Assembly: GCA_026214975.1 (NCBI GenBank)
Contig: JAOBSW010001195.1
Coordinates: 248,001-312,000, forward strand
Origin: Gentiana macrophylla
Taxonomy: Eukaryota > Streptophyta > Magnoliopsida > Gentianales > Gentianaceae
DNA: 64,000 nt
Reading direction: 5' to 3'
In this document: in pieces, positions 24,621 through 35,060 of the stretch
Numbering within the stretch: position 1 is the stretch's first letter
Layout of the letters: each line of letters begins with the position of its first letter
Position numbers and translations under genes: made by a program
Notes under the pieces: generated by a model
Told to the model about the DNA's origin: nothing
What the model saw: only the letters and a program-made list of their open reading frames with translations
The model's database searches: none

Positions 24621-25125
24621 AGACGATTAGTGTATGCTTTAACTTGACTAGTAACGACTTCGTTTAAAAGTGGTAAGTAACTAGAACGTTGTACTTGTTA
24701 ATCATACATGCAATTGATTTTTCGGAAGAGATATTTCTTTTGAGCCTTCAAGAGTCAAAGTGACGTAAACAAGTATGTCACTGCTGTTACTCGTGTTGAA
24801 CGAGAGACAACCGTAATTAGTTTGAAAGATGATTGGGACGTTAAAATTCTTCTAATGAATTTTAATTGTGTAGTGACTACACGAAAAATTTTCTAATAGA
24901 AAAATTGGAAAATCATAAATTAAAATGTTGCTAGTTAGACGGTATTTGGAACCGATAAACTAGTGGGAGCTTTAAACTTATGTTTTTCTCATTTATTAGA
25001 AAATTAGTCCCACTGGGTAACGCTTTCACTAGACATCCCACAGTTCACAAAAAGTGTCTACTCAAACGGAGATCAAGGCTACTCATCCAACTATTGGTAA
25101 GTAGATCCAAACCCCCTTGTAGGAA
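23843..25125 (+). other. Element B internal, non-coding right part
   Basis: No gene seen. It holds an (AT)n run at 24532-24615 and otherwise unique, AT-rich sequence up to the LTR remnant at 25126. Confidence 0.6.
24532..24615. repeat. (AT)n microsatellite
   Basis: About 84 bases of pure AT dinucleotide repeat. Confidence 0.97.
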
Positions 25126-25222
25126 GTTTAGATCCTTTGTTTATGATATGTAGTTCATAGATCGTGCACCATCCACTGTGAAAAGATCTAATTTATTTAG
25201 ATGTAATCTCCTAGATCCTTCA
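25126..25222 (+). repeat. Element B 3' LTR remnant, 97 bp
   Basis: Matches 17524-17620, the last 97 bp of the LTR, from GTTTAGATCC to GATCCTTCA. The first 1.5 kb of this LTR is missing. Confidence 0.8.
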
Positions 25223-25342
25223 TATATATCCAACCACTTGCACATTCCTTACTCACCAAAAACAAAAATTCGTACTTTGTCTCTTACAAAAATAAAAATT
25301 TTATCTTTCTCAAAATCACATCTTTTTTTAGAAAAATTCATA

Positions 25343-26732
25343 ATGGCAGCCTCCAAGAAATCACAAGAAGAAAGGCTCATTTCTGAATTGGATACCTTAT
25401 CGTTTGATGAATATGAAGCAGTCTGCAACAACACTCTGTTAGCAAGCCTTATGTGCAAGAAGATAAAGCGTCAACCCGGATTAAGAGACATTCTGGAAGT
25501 GAAATTCAACGATGATCGTGATGTAGAAGGGATCTTACAGTTCTGGGAAAATATGAGAGTAGTAAGGCAATCCCTAATCACAAAAGTTCGAGGAGAAAGG
25601 ATTATTTTCAATGAAGCAGTCATCAGGATGCTATTCGATTTCAAAGAACCACTTGTGAAATCAATAGATTTGATTTGTTTACCACTCAAAAGAGACACCT
25701 TTCTCAGACAAATTTCTTTGACAAAAGAACCAGTAGCCATTGATTCACATGTCAACGACCTTAAACCAGAATTTGGCCTCATCAGCAAATGGCCCTGCAG
25801 GCATGTCATTGGTAGATACACAAGAATCGCCAGATATCTGAAGACAGCATTTACCTAATGAACATCATCTGGGATGAACTTGAGTTCAATTGGGTAGGTT
25901 ATGTGTTTAATCAGATAAAACAACAACACTTAGCTGAAGTGGAAAGTGTTCAAAGAGCTCAAGCTAATGGAAGAGCACCTGTTGACAGACTTCGACTGAA
26001 AAAGACACTCAGTGGCGTTATTCAACATTATCTGGAAAGACTCAAGGAAGGGAATGCAGCAGAACAAACTGTTGGTCCATATACAAAGAGAATGGATACA
26101 TCCACAGGGGATGTAACCATAGTTCATTCTAGGAAAGAAATCTCCAAGACTTCCCAACCTGAAGCCAAAAAGAAACTATATCTCAGCCCATAGCTGAACA
26201 CAAAGGAGTCAAACAAAAAACTGACTCGGAGAAAGTTAAGTCAGTTGGGAAATGCTTGTTCCCAGGCACCTCAAGTTAGTCAGCACCAACTGAGAGGGAA
26301 CAACAACTGTCAACTGAAGTTAGAAGACATGACATAATAGCAACTGAAATTGTTTCTCAGTTACAACAGACAATCTCAGAGAAACAAGTTTCCGTTATGC
26401 ATGCTAAAAAGGAGTAACAGTAATTTCAGCAACCAGCTACCAGCTCAACAATCTGTTAATATTTTTGAAGCTTAAAGAATCGTCAGGCTGATGAAGTTGA
26501 AGCTCAAGACCGAAGAATGTCATGAAGCTACTCTACCAAGTGAAGAAAAGTTATTGTTGAAAAACATGAAGTCAAGGATTTATATGCTCTATTTCCTTTG
26601 GATGACTTTCTCACAAACTGTTTCAAAAGATTCACTGAGTTAGCTAAACAAAAATCAGCCATGTCATCAACATTGGATACTCAAAAGAAGACGGATGATG
26701 ACAAAGATGATGAGTCAAAGAAAGTTGCTGAT
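25343..26732 (+). pseudogene. Copia-1 third ORF, piece 1 (N-terminal part)
   Basis: The likely start is the ATG at 25343 (MAASKKSQEERLISELDTL), after a leader with TATATATCC at 25223. The frame runs to a stop at 25856-25858 and resumes in another frame at 25858 (MNIIWDELEFNWVGYVFNQI) to 26193, so one frameshift separates them. Beyond 26193 open pieces alternate between frames, with an acidic stretch rich in Asp, Lys and Ser just before element C. The position after pol and before the PPT matches the env-like third ORF of SIRE elements, whose role is unproven. I recognise no enzyme motif and no clear membrane segment. The piece stops at 26732 where element C starts. Confidence 0.68.
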
Positions 26733-28649
26733 TGTTAAGGGTGATTTTATACGATTTCTAATGATATATTTTATAATGATTTCCTCCACATTTATATAAT
26801 TTGCATAGAAAATGAGCGTTTAATCGATTTATTAAGCAAGTGGGGTTTTAAATGATTTATTTGTAAAGTTGGTTGAATTATGTGTCCTTATTGTTGATCT
26901 CTTATCTTTATGAAAATGATTACACTTTGCAATGTTTTGATATCTCGTAGATACATATTTTCGATCTAAAAAGTGATTAAAAGACGATAAGGTTCGGATT
27001 TTGAGCATCATTGTATCATTTCGAGTCATAAATTCCTTAGATTTATCTAAGTATGTTTGTAGTAATAATTATATAAAATATCGTGTTTTTATATGTTTTT
27101 GTACCGGTTTAGTAACCGGAGTGTCGTGTCAGATTTACGTGGGTATTTTTGGTGATTTATTGCAGAATTATAAGATGACCAGTATCCCACGTAACGACAT
27201 GTTTTGGGGCCTAAGAGAGGTATTTTGAGGGATAAAAGATTATGCCATAAGCAAACGAGTTCGAACGGATCAACTGTCCTTAGTATTTCTACCGTAACTC
27301 ATCTTCAACGGACATTTGACCTAACTTAAAGGCATTTTCAGGAAAAAAGTCCTTGATGAAAGTTGTAGATCTTCAAGAGAGCTTTCCAACGAATATTAAA
27401 TCATGTCAATCTGAGGTCTACAGATCGAGATAGGTTTTTACAAACATCGGAAATGTTGCATGGCGCACAGCGCCGAGAAGGCCGAATATTGCGGGAAAAT
27501 CTACAAATTGGGCCCACAAGATCCTAATGATTAAAAATGCCTTTGTGTAGCCGGCACGTGCCGGTGGTGCTCCGGCACGCGCCGGCCTTGTGGTCTATAA
27601 ATACTCCTCTCAGCTCATTGATGATCCTTGCCCCTTTCTTGGCCAACTTTGGCCACCCCATTCTTCTCCCCATTCCTTTTCTTCTATTTATTTTATGTTT
27701 CGGGGCCTAGATATGTATATATATATCGTTGTAATGTCGAATTAATAACTCGACTAGTTATCGTTATATATATATATATATATATCTATTTATGTATCTT
27801 TTATATATATAATATATATGTTGTTATAATATCGTTTTCATTTACATTTTTAGTTATTTTGTTTTGTTTCTTTTCTTTCTTGTTATATATATCTATATAT
27901 ATATATGCATATATATATCTATATCTATATACTTATATATATATATATGTATCTATATATGTATTTATATTTCGTTGTTATTTTCGTTGTCATGAGTGGT
28001 TAAGGCTCGGTGCTAGGATCACCCTTGTGAAGCCACCCTCATCAGATTAAATAAGGATTTATGCATTTATTCGTAAGCTTTCTTGTTCTTCCTTCATGTT
28101 TAGACTTGTTTAAAGTGTAATGTAGTGTTGCATGCTATTCGAATTTAGAAACACGATAGTTGATAAATTCGTCGATTACCGTGAAGGAGAATGATGATAT
28201 TTTCCGAACATACGAAAGTTGAGGGATAATATTATTAGATTAGGATTTTATGTCCAAATCTTTGTTTCGTAAAATCTTTAGTTGTACCCTGTGGTAAACT
28301 AATCAACGGGCGCTAAATCCGAAAGAGAAAGTACCGCCTCTTTAGCAGATTATTAATCCAAGACTTACGAATGAATGTGTCTTTCTTGCTAGTTTCGGTG
28401 GGGTGGTGGAACAATGGTGCGTCTTAGTTGTTTTAATTATTATTTTTGTCTTTGTTCACTTTGGTATCTACAAACCACTTATCTCTTGGGATCGACCTCG
28501 TACTCCTGTAGCTATCCTAGCAATTGATCCGGTACTCTGCTGGTTAGAGAGTTAGTTTACCCACGGTTGTTTTCGAGTCTTTTATAAATGTAAATTTTGA
28601 AGGGTAGATTTTTCGCTCAACAGTTAGTTGGCGTGTTTTTCTCTCAACA
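26733..28649 (+). repeat. Element C 5' LTR, 1917 bp
   Basis: TGTTAAGGGTGAT to TCTCTCAACA. Contains a TATA box (27596-27603), an upstream G-box palindrome and long AT-dinucleotide tracts (about 27715-27965). A GGGATCGACC motif at about 28488 lies near the 3' end. Short ORFs over the AT tracts are composition artefacts. Confidence 0.95.
27551..27603 (+). promoter_or_regulatory. Element C core promoter: G-box palindrome plus TATA box
   Basis: CCGGCACGTGCCGG at 27551-27564 is a perfect 14-base palindrome around the G-box core CACGTG, bound by plant bZIP/bHLH factors. A related CCGGCACGCGCCGG follows at about 27572, and TATAAATA lies at 27596-27603. In the 3' LTR the palindrome has lost a base while the TATA box (31772-31779) is kept. 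Confidence 0.7.
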
Positions 28650-28655
28650 GAATTT

Positions 28656-28673
28656 TGGCGCCGTTGCCGGGGA
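28656..28673 (+). other. Primer binding site for tRNA-Asp, element C
   Basis: TGGCGCCGTTGCCGGGGA, complementary to the 3' end of plant tRNA-Asp(GUC), begins six bases after the LTR. Confidence 0.92.
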
Positions 28674-28857
28674 TAAGTGTGCTATTTGTGATATCATCGT
28701 GTGTGTGTGTGTTTTATGTTTTTTTTTTGTTTTCAATTTTCGAAAAAAAAAAGAAAAAAAAAACACTCGGTAAATACCGAGTGGCGTCGGTAATTACAGA
28801 GAGAAAAAAAATTATTATTTTCTTGTTGTTTTCGATTTTATTTTATCGTTTTTGTTA

Positions 28858-28908
28858 GTCGAGCTCCCGACTATAATTAAGCCCTACTAGGACGGTTACC
28901 TAGATATC
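28858..28908 (+). other. Two-hairpin module, element C copy 1
   Basis: Hairpin 1: GTCG (28858-28861) and CGAC (28868-28871) with six-base loop AGCTCC. Hairpin 2: CTAGG (28887-28891) and CCTAG (28899-28903) with a seven-base loop. Same layout as 28940, 63239 and 63815. Confidence 0.6.
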
Positions 28909-28939
28909 TTTTCTTTTTATGTTTTGTTTCTCTTGGTGA

Positions 28940-28992
28940 GTCGAGCAAACGACATTAAACAAAAGCGCCACTAGGGGGCATCCTAGATATCT
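28940..28992 (+). other. Two-hairpin module, element C copy 2
   Basis: GTCG (28940-28943) and CGAC (28950-28953) around AGCAAA, linker ATTAAACAAAAGCGC, then CTAGG (28971-28975) and CCTAG (28982-28986) around GGGCAT. Nearly identical to the Athila-2 copy at 63239. Confidence 0.68.
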
Positions 28993-30870
28993 AGCTATTT
29001 ATAATAATTATAATTTGGATAAGATTAGTCTTAATGAAATGTAGAATCGTGTGGAAAATTAACACTAAGTACAACTAAGTCTCGAGATGAATGTTTGAAT
29101 ATCATTTAAGCGGGAGCGATTAGGTGGTTATCCGAAAATCCTGAGGTAGAATGAGAGAAAAATTCAAATGCTTCATTTCTTGGACTTAGGTTGTTAAACC
29201 CTTGAGGATCGGGTATAAAAGACTCAATACTTTTTTACATTTCATTTTATGATCTAGTCTGTTTCAAATTTATTTTTCAATAAAAGTAGCGTTAAATAAA
29301 TCGAGAGTTTTTATTTTTGCCGTGTTTCGATGACCGTTGGGTTAAGAATGTGCAAAAAGTTTTTTTACTCGATTTGTGAAACGTGAAGTGTAATCTAATA
29401 TGAATTTATGATTTGATAATGATATGTGCTCATGTGATACTCTCTATGATACGTATATGCTTAGATGTCCTATGTTTTCCCTGTATGGTGATTTTTCCAT
29501 CTGAGCGCTTGTTTCATGTGCTTGTATCGAGTCTTTTCGCACGATATGTTATATTCCCCCGTGTCCCCGAGATATTTCCGTGTTTGTCAAGTGTGCAGGA
29601 TATTTTCGATAGCAATTGTGAGTTTCAGATGATGCCAGTTTTCCGGTGGATGGTCCACAGTCTACTGCTTTCATCGAGCATTTCTGGAGCTGATTCTAGG
29701 CCACTTCCGGAATTGCCACTTTCGAACCACAATCAGCTAAGTGTTCTTTTTCTTTTTACATTCTGCACAACTTGAGGACATGTTGTGATTTAAGTGTGGG
29801 GGAGGGAATAGTCGGTTATATGTATCTACCATTTGCTTAAATTATTTTGATTCTATGCTAAATGGGCTAAATTTTCAAATTTTTGTTTATTCCCGAGTAA
29901 ACAATGCATATCTTTGTTCGTTATTTTTATAGTCATTGATGCTATATTCCGTATGTTCGATAAGTTAGTTGTTTCATCCAATATATTTTTCACGAGCCAT
30001 AGTGAATGATGAGCTAAATTATAAAGCTATACCCCTTTTGATTAGTGATTTTTTATTATAAGTCATGTGCTTAGTGCTAACGTACGTATCGTGAGAATTA
30101 TGATAGTTTGTGTTTAGATCCAAAGTATGTTATACTGTGAATATCTGAACGTTTGAATGTGATAAGTGAAACATAACTAATGTTCTTGCACAATAATTAA
30201 CAAATAAATCATTGCTTGAGGTGTTATGCTCAGAGGTTTGAATTGCTTTTAGCATGTTAACCACCGCTTTGCGCCCGAAATCTCGAAAAAAGTAATCAAT
30301 TGTGTGTGTCGAAAGTGGTCGATGATTTGAGTGCGGTAGGGCATTATCTCGAAATGTCTATACCACTATGATGACCAAAAGCTCACGACGATCGAGAAAA
30401 AAGCGCCTTATGATTTGAGTAGATAGGGGATTATCTCGAAATGTCTATTCTAGTATGACGGGCAAAAGCTCATTCGATGTGTGTTGAAAAAAAAAAAAAA
30501 AAGTGAAATAAAAATCGAAAAAATTTATTATTATGAATAAGTTAAGGACTTAGTTATCGTATACCTTATCCCCAGTATAATGTGATGAGATATGTTGTAG
30601 GGATTATCCTCTGAGTATATCGAGAAAGGCCCACAGATATATTCTATCATTCTTTCGAGGATATGTCACGTTTTGTAGGGTACACTTATAAGTATCATTT
30701 GTTACTAATTTGAAGGGGGTATTTGCTAGTTGCTTGAAATTTTCGAGTTTGGACTTAGTGGAAGTTTTCTATGGCTATGCACACACACCAGGGTGAACCT
30801 CTGATTTATTGAATATATGTTATATCTGCTGAGGTGTTTATCTTTTCTCGAGCCTTGATTCTTGTTTTGT
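28993..30870 (+). other. Element C internal, non-coding, with an internal hairpin-PPT unit
   Basis: No recognisable protein; a 120-codon frame at 29413-29775 has no known motif. At 29766-29787 CACAAC and GTTGTG can pair, and right after comes TTTAAGTGTGGGGGAGGG (29790-29807), a second polypurine tract about 1.1 kb before the real one. A repeated CGAAATGTCTAT segment occurs near 30348 and 30438, and an A-run at 30487. Confidence 0.65.
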
Positions 30871-30907
30871 TTTGCTCGGGACGAGCAAAAGCTAAGTGTG
30901 GGGGAGT
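30871..30907 (+). other. Element C hairpin and 3' polypurine tract
   Basis: TTTGCTCG (30871-30878) and CGAGCAAA (30882-30889) form a perfect 8-bp stem around GGA; the tract GCTAAGTGTGGGGGAGT follows directly up to the LTR start. The PPT primes plus-strand DNA synthesis. Confidence 0.85.
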
Positions 30908-32835
30908 TGTTAAGGGTGATTTTATACGATTTCTAATGATATATTTTATAATGATTTCCTCCACATTTATATAATTTGCATAGAAAATGAGCGTTTAATC
31001 GATTTATTAAGCAAGTGGGGTTTTAAATGATTTATTTGTAAAGTTGGTTGAATTATGTGTCCTTATTGTTGATCTCTTATCTTTATGAAAATGATTACAC
31101 TTTGCAATGTTTTGATATCTCGTAGATACATATTTTCGATCTAAAAAGTGATTAAAAGACGATAAGGTTCGGATTTTGAGCATCATTGTATCATTTCGAG
31201 TCATAAATTCCTTAGATTTATCTAAGTATGTTTGTAGTAATAATTATATAAAATATCGTGTTTTTATATGTTTTGTACCGGTTTAGTAACGGAGTGTCGT
31301 GTCGATTTACGTGGGTATTTTTGGTGATTTATTGCGAAATTATAAGATGACCAAGTATCCCACGTAACGACATGTTTTGGGGCCTAAGAGAGGTATTTTG
31401 AGGATAAAAGATTATGCCATAAGCAAACGAGTTCGAACGGATCAACTGTCCTTAGTATTTCTACCGTAACTCATCTTCAACGGACATTTGACCTAACTTA
31501 GAGGCATTTTCAGAGAAAAAGTCCTTGATGAAAGTTGTAGATCTTCAAGAGAGATTTCCAACGAATATTAAATCATGTCAATCTGAGGTCTACAGCTCGA
31601 GATAGGTTTTTACAAACATCGGAAATGTTGCATGGCGGCGCACGCGCCGGAGAAGGCCGAATATTGCGGAAAATCTCAAATTGGGCCCACAAGATCCTAA
31701 TGATTAAAAATGCCTTTTTGTGTAGCCGGCACGTGCGGTGGTGCTCGACGGCACGCGCCGGCCTTGTGGTCTATAAATACTCCTCTCATTTCATTGATGA
31801 TCCTTGCCCTTTCTTGGCCAACTTTGGCCACCCCATTCTTCTCCCCATTCCTTTTCTTCTATTTATTTTATGTTTTGGGGCCTAGATATGTATATATATA
31901 TCGTTGTAATGTCGAATTAATAACTCGACTAGTTATCGTTATATATATATATATATCTATTTATGTATCTTTTATATATATAATATATATGTTGTTATAA
32001 TATCGTTTTCATTTTACATTTTTAGTTATTTTGTTTTGTTTCTTTTCTTTCTTGTTATATATATCTATATATATATATGCATATATATATATCTATATCT
32101 ATATACTTATATATATATATATATATATATATGTATCTATATATGTATTTATATTTCGTTGTTATTTTCGTTGTCATGAGTGGTTAAGGCTCGGTGCTAG
32201 GATCACCCTTGTGAAGCCACCCTCATCAGATTAAATAAGGATTTATGCATTTATTCGTAAGCTTTCTTGTTCTTCCTTCATGTTTAGACTTGTTTAAAGT
32301 GTAATGTAGTGTTGCATGCTATTGAATTTAGAAACACGATAGTTGATAAATTAAATCGATTACCGTGAAGGAGAATGATGATATTTTCCGAACATACGAA
32401 AGTTGAGGGATAATATTATTAGATTAGGATTTTATATCCAAATCTTTGTTTCGTAAAATCTTTAGTTGTACCCTGTGGTAAACTAATCAACGGGCGCTAA
32501 ATCCGAAAGAGAAAGTACCGCCTCTTTAGCAGATTATTAATCCAAGACTTACGAATGAATGTGTGTCTTTCTTGCTAGTTTCGGTGGGGTGGTGGAACAA
32601 TGGTGCGTCTTAGTTGTTTTAATTATTATTTTTGTCTTTGTTCACTTTGGTATCTACAAACCACTTATCTCTTGGGATCGACCTCGTACTCCTGTAGCTA
32701 TCCTAGCAATTGATCCGGTACTCTGTTGGTTAGAGAGTTAGTTTACCCACGGTTGTTTTCGAGTCTTTTATAAATGTAAATTTTGAAGGGTAGATTTTTC
32801 GCTCAACAGTTAGTTGGCGTGTTTTTCTCTCAACA
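30908..32835 (+). repeat. Element C 3' LTR, 1928 bp
   Basis: Near-identical to 26733-28649, with TATA box at 31772-31779, longer AT tracts (about 32060-32150) and the same TCTCTCAACA end. Confidence 0.95.
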
Positions 32836-32840
32836 CTGAT

Positions 32841-33281
32841 AAGATTACAGATTTGCAGACATATACTCTACCTCAAGTTCAAACTACGCAAACTGTCAAT
32901 CAGCAAGCAGAATTGCCAGTTGCGAACCAAACAACTGACAATCAGCAAACAGATGGAATGCCTGATGATCAGCAATTAATGGTAATGATACTCAGCCTGA
33001 AATCCAACAAAATGAAGAAGCAGATCCATCTGAGATTATGACAAAAGACGAATTGAGCAAAGTACATGAAAATCTGAAGATTATGCTCAACCAAAAGGAA
33101 GAATACAATGGCCTTTTGTCAAGTAATTTCTTGATATTTGGAATATCGGAAGTAAATAGACATCTCAGTCGACACAAAGTTAAGTATTATTCAGAAATCA
33201 AGTTCTAGCTCAGCCACATAAATTCTCCGTCTCAACAAAACCCTTGAACTCACAACCTCAGTAGACAGAGAAACACTGCTC
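32841..33281 (+). pseudogene. Copia-1 third ORF, piece 2
   Basis: Between elements C and D. A Gln/Thr-rich stretch (TDKITDLQTYTLPQVQTTQT, starting in the duplicated CTGAT) shifts frame near 32985, then a charged part with EEADPSEIMTKDELSKVHEN follows, and a stop near 33206. Gln-rich and coiled-coil-like composition suits the third ORF. It ends in TGCTC at 33277-33281, the target duplicated by element D. Confidence 0.62.
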
Positions 33282-35022
33282 TGATGACGTAGATCAAGTG
33301 AAATTAAAATACTTGACCACCAAAACCAATACTAGCAAGAGAAATAGGTCCATCGTAGTATAGCTATAGCGAATCAAGGTCGATCCCACCGGGAACCAAA
33401 TTGTGGATCATTTATATATAAACAATTAATCATTCATGCCGAGCACATAAAGGCGGTCTACGACCAACAAAAGATAATAAAAGTAAAGGACATGACTCGA
33501 CACAACACATATAAAGACACGTAATTAACCTCCCCAATTATCATGTTATCGTTTGGATCTAGAAATTCTATATAATTAAGCTAGACTCGACAACTTTTAA
33601 TCCAATTCATATTCCTTTTATAGTGGCTACGGGAGTCATCCCCTAAACTAGATCTAGCTCCGGTTAGGCCATCTAGATCACTATGCTACATCACATGACT
33701 TCGCTTTTTCGGCCTCCATCTCATATGACTTGCACGCTTACAAAACTAGGGATGCCGATATTAACCGTATTCCTCACCTAGGCAACATTCCTTTTTTCAG
33801 GCGTACTTCTTAGACGATCGCATCAGTCTCCGTCACATTAACACTAACTTTTAGGTATCATGTTAATGTACGATTTACGTATAACTAGGTGTGCACAATT
33901 CCTGTCGTAAGCAGATCTAGATCTCGCTGAAAGTCCCGGAAGATCAATTCATGAGCCGACCTAGGAGCCCTATATTGGTATTTCCTAATCATATGCTAAT
34001 TAAAACAGACGAGCAACGTAGCCGTAGCCATACCTAATAAGATACGAAATTCTAGTAGACAATCACACCATAAAGACGTGGCTAGATTGACGCGGCGAAA
34101 ACCTAAATCTTAGCGTTTCTACATACGTAACGGATAAAATAGAGACTCATAAAGCAATTATATAGATCTACTAAAAACACGGTTGCCGATCATACCAAAG
34201 TCATCTATAGGTCACCGGATAACAGATCTGGGCGTGTGGATCCTTATAGACAAGGAATCCCCACTGCCTCATATCGTACCCTTAGATCTACATCGTCCGG
34301 TGAAGAACGAACAACCTCAAACGATGAACAATAATTGGGGACTTAATTACAAAGAACTAAGAACAAATAAATACAAGAACTTACATTATTATTGCAGATC
34401 TTGCATAAAAGCGCTCTAAGAAAAATCAAGATTTAATTATGAATTGTGTGTATGTATTGAGGTGTGTTTGGCGTGTTCATGCATGCCTTTATTTATAGGG
34501 GTTCAAGCTAATTAAGAGATATACTTTAAAATGTCAAAACAAATAAGAGATAACTCTCGGCCGATCCCCAAAAGATGAAGTGCGCCCCCCCTTCATGCAT
34601 ATCCTCAAAGTTGGCGCCATCTTGGAGCCTTTTGTCATGCTTATCCGATCTTTTCGTGCTAATCCGATATTTATCTTGAATTTCCTTTGATTTATCTTGA
34701 GATTTAATTCTTCCATTTGTATTTATCCTCCATAATTATCCAAATCTGCAAAATAGATATTTATCCAAAAATAAATCATATTTAAATAAAACGGATAAAT
34801 ATAATAAAAACGGATAAATATAATAAAAACGGATAAATACCAATTTATAAATAAAAACAGATAAATACCAATAAAAAATGGATAAATACCAAATTATATA
34901 ATATAAATCACATAACATTAAATAATCCATATAAACTGGTGATTTATCATAAAATATATATTATTACTCTCGATTAAAGGTCAACGTTGATGACTTTTAT
35001 GGGTATAATTTGACCGTCATCA
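33282..35022 (-). repeat. Element D 3' LTR, 1741 bp
   Basis: On the plus strand TGATGACGTAGATC to GACCGTCATCA. TATA box on the minus strand at 34497-34490 (CTATAAATAAAGG context). A run of about five 18-24-bp units of AATAAAAACGGATAAATA type lies at about 34780-34900. The reverse complement of GGTCGATCCC (about 33380) matches the GGGATCGACC motif of other LTRs here. Confidence 0.93.
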
Positions 35023-35060
35023 ACTACCCCCCACTTAGACTTTGGTCGTCCCGAACAAAG
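35023..35060 (-). other. Element D 3' polypurine tract and hairpin
   Basis: On the minus strand: CTTTGTTCG and CGACCAAAG pair at eight of nine positions around GGA (35060-35040), followed by TCTAAGTGGGGGGTAGT up to the LTR. Same layout as element C at 30871-30907. Confidence 0.8.

Larger units (their letters stand above)
15977..25222 (+). mobile_element. Element B: non-coding copia-type LTR element carrying CACTA-1
   Basis: LTR at 15977-17620, a tRNA-iMet primer binding site TGGTATCAGAG at 17623-17633, and a 97-bp remnant of the second LTR at 25126-25222. The internal region shows no gag or pol. It holds a set of degenerate tandem repeats (about 17922-18400), a 551-bp segment present twice (18437 and 23292) on either side of CACTA-1, and an AT microsatellite. 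The element sits upstream of the third ORF of copia-1. No target-site duplication is visible (GAGAT left, TATAT right). Confidence 0.75.
26733..32835 (+). mobile_element. Element C: complete non-coding LTR element, TSD CTGAT
   Basis: 5' LTR 26733-28649, internal 28650-30907, 3' LTR 30908-32835, flanked by CTGAT at 26728-26732 and 32836-32840. It has a tRNA-Asp PBS and a polypurine tract, but I see no gag or pol motif in the 2.26-kb interior, so it is a non-autonomous (LARD-like) element needing helper proteins. The LTRs differ mostly by small indels, which points to a fairly recent insertion. It lies inside the third ORF of copia-1. Confidence 0.95.

Noticed and set aside
27628..28050. A 140-codon Tyr/Ile-rich frame in the element C LTR that looks like membrane segments.
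   Set aside because: It is a translation of AT and TATATC tracts in the LTR; the copy at 31710-32234 is broken differently.
29413..29775. A 120-codon frame in element C as a possible gag remnant.
   Set aside because: No capsid, zinc-knuckle or N/Q-rich features; many rare-looking Cys/Phe runs; not supported.
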